Source: Eucommia ulmoides (lineage: Eukaryota > Streptophyta > Magnoliopsida > Garryales > Eucommiaceae). From it: a stretch of 64,000 nucleotides of DNA. The notes beneath the pieces were generated by a model. That model had not been told where the DNA came from. It did no database searches and saw only the letters and a list, made by a program, of their open reading frames with translations. This document shows positions 62,066-64,000 of this stretch, piece by piece (within the stretch, counting starts at the first letter, position 1; every line of letters begins with the position of its first letter). The position numbers and the translations under genes were made by a program. The stretch spans positions 186,001 to 250,000 of the forward strand of contig CM028328.1 of assembly GCA_016647705.1 (NCBI GenBank). Direction: 5' to 3'.

Positions 62066-64000
62066 AACTCCTCCTTTGTCACCATTTTTATTATTTTATT
62101 TTTGTTGCTTCTCCTTTTTAATATTTATCTATCAACAAATTTTACTTATAAAGCTGAAAGAATCCAAGTCTAATTAAGTTAAAGACAATTTTCAACTATT
62201 AATTACTCTTATCCATGCATATATCCGATGTAAACAAAATTAATAAACAACTAAATTACATTACAAATTAACTTGTGGGTCTATCAGTTGATGCTTGCAA
62301 GTTAAAGCAACCAGAGCGTAGAAGTAGAAGCAGTCAAACGTAATCAATGAGGTGTATCATACGACATGATGATGATCCTGCTTAATTTTACTGCATGCTT
62401 AATTATTGGGGGCAGAAATAATAATATAAAGATTCTTGTGCTACATGACTACTAGGGTTGATTAGTGTGAGTTAATATATATGCATTACACTTTGTTGTT
62501 AATGGCCTGGATGTTAGATCTTGCCCAAGGCTTTACAAGCAGGTTGAGACAAGCTGGGTTCATGTCATGGAATTGAAAACTAAAAAGTACTTGCGATAAA
62601 ACAAAGGCATATGTTTGACAAGAATCGAACCAAGGAGAAAACTGGCTTAGTGGAAAAATTAAATGAGGAGGGCCTGCTCGTCGTGGGTGATCACGCAAAT
62701 TGATTTGGTTTGAAAGCAAGTAACGTCAGTGAAGATTAAGTGCTTTGACGGTTGATTAAAATAATGTTTGTACGTATACATGTATGGTGGGTGGCACCAC
62801 TAATTAAAAAGAGTGGTTTTTGATTATTAATGTCTTTACTTAAAGACGCATTACACTATTGCATGCCTTACTTTTTCTTCTTTATACCTTTCTTTTTTCA
62901 AAAAGAAGCACTCTTATTTTCGCTCTTCAAAGCAGACTAATCTTACTGTTTTTTTCTCTTACAATACTGTTTTGTTTTAATATTTTTCATAAAATAAATA
63001 AATAAAAATCAACCTAACCCAATCCTATCCATCTTAGTAAAATTCACGCATCGGCGGCTAATTTGTAAATTAAAAAGAATGGTAATTATCCTGTACCTTT
63101 TGGAGTGGCTTCCAAGTGGGAAATATGTGTATCTTGTAAACATAAATTACTAAAGTGATGATGAAGCATGCAGGCATGCATGGGCAACAGATGTATAGAA
63201 ATAGGACACAATATTATGAGGGTGTAATGAATTGATATTGTTGGGTAAGAAAAAGGCGATCCACTACCATCTACCGAATCAATTAATTCATTCGTCAAAT
63301 GGGACATCACTCATCATCATACATTACCTTGACATTAAATTGACCTTCATTGGCATGCAGCTATACTTTGATGATTCATCATCATTTTGGGACCAAATGT
63401 TTAACTTGATATTTATCAATTGAGCCCCTCTTAATCACTCAACCGTGCATTAAATTAAGAGGAACATCAAGTAATTAGTTGTTGCCCCTAAATGCCAGAA
63501 TGTATAATCAATCAAAATCAATTCAATTATGCGCTTGTATTGTTTAATTAATTATTTAATTCATTCTTGTTATCACAAAGATTCACAATATCTCTTCTGG
63601 AGAGAGACATCCAAATGAATTAACGTGGGATTGATGTGATGTGATAGCATGTCATGGTGAAAGCTAGTGGTACAATACCAAGAACTTAATAATTTATTTT
63701 TATTTTATTACTCATTATCAAATCTCAGCTAATCTTTTAGTTTTCTCCTCCCATTTCTTGCGAGAATAATATACTTCTAACCTCGAATATATATTGTGCA
63801 ATGCATATAGATTGCATTGAGTCACAAATCGATTGTATTAAGTCCAATTGATAAGAGAAAATACTCATTTTTTTTGTTAACTTGAGATCGATTTTCTTAA
63901 AAAGTGTTTTAGGAATTGAATCTTGAATGTGTTGGGCCGATATAGGGGAGACGTCTTTAAGATCGTCCGGAAAGATGATTAGTTGAGGTGCGTATGAATT
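61625..64000. other. LBD4-like upstream region and right end of window
   Basis: No gene. Microsatellites include (TA)n at 61652-61668, (GT)n then (GA)n at 61840-61887, and (TC)n at 62038-62066. Short frames have no domains. The last 90 bp, reverse-complemented, resembles the short dispersed repeat at 2.3 and 35.4 kb (CTCAACTAATCATCTTTC, then TTCAAGATTCAATTCC). Confidence 0.5.

Overview
This is a 64 kb piece of nuclear DNA from a flowering plant, almost certainly a core eudicot. The evidence is short GT-AG introns, AT-rich intergenic DNA, plant-only families (R2R3-MYB, LBD/LOB, SAUR, CCT, DCD, PPR-DYW, a ubiquitin-RUB fusion) and a dense load of plant transposon relics. I cannot name the species. 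No operons, CRISPR arrays or bacterial features are present, and I see no wholly new multi-gene system. The most unusual structure is a set of covarying hairpin repeats inside one LTR copy at 32.7-33.5 kb.

Layout. 0-3 kb: repeats. 3.2-5.1 kb: DCD-domain gene (minus). 5.43 kb: tRNA-Thr(AGT). 5.7-6.9 kb: 5'-truncated PPR-DYW pseudogene. 7.3-8.8 kb: L1-type LINE tail cut by a hAT MITE with a perfect 8-bp target duplication. 9.2-10.7 kb: R2R3-MYB (minus). 13.0-18.1 kb: ubiquitin-RUB gene (minus) whose 4.1 kb first intron holds a Harbinger-like element carrying an RTE-type LINE. 19.5-21.6 kb: solo LTR (family A). 22.2-23.7 kb: CFL1-like EAR repressor (plus). 24-28.4 kb: a SINE, a TRIM element, an LTR relic and a GC-rich palindrome cluster. 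30.4-30.8 kb: SAUR72-like (minus). 31.2-43.4 kb: mostly Ty3/gypsy LTR remnants, with nested insertions and two Harbinger-like MITEs. 44.7-45.3 kb: conserved three-helix membrane protein (minus). 45.5-53.5 kb: LINE tail, MITE, copia LTRs, a 2.5 kb solo LTR and 2 kb of tandem repeats. 54.1-56.8 kb: NAIP / At4g15545-like coiled-coil gene (plus). 58.9-59.9 kb: CCT-motif gene (plus). 60.4-61.6 kb: LBD4-like (minus). 61.6-64 kb: LBD upstream DNA.

How the genes relate. They are independent eukaryotic transcription units. Several act in transcription or growth control (MYB, CFL1, SAUR, CCT, LBD) and one in protein conjugation (ubiquitin-RUB), but nothing in the sequence links them into one pathway. 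From memory, Arabidopsis LBD4 and RUB1 are close neighbours on chromosome 1, so their presence about 42 kb apart here may be stretched microsynteny. Most of the size difference between the gene islands comes from LTR and MITE insertions.

Exon coordinates were read by eye from GT/AG sites and reading-frame continuity. They are internally consistent (each multi-exon CDS sums to a whole number of codons) but have not been tested against transcripts.
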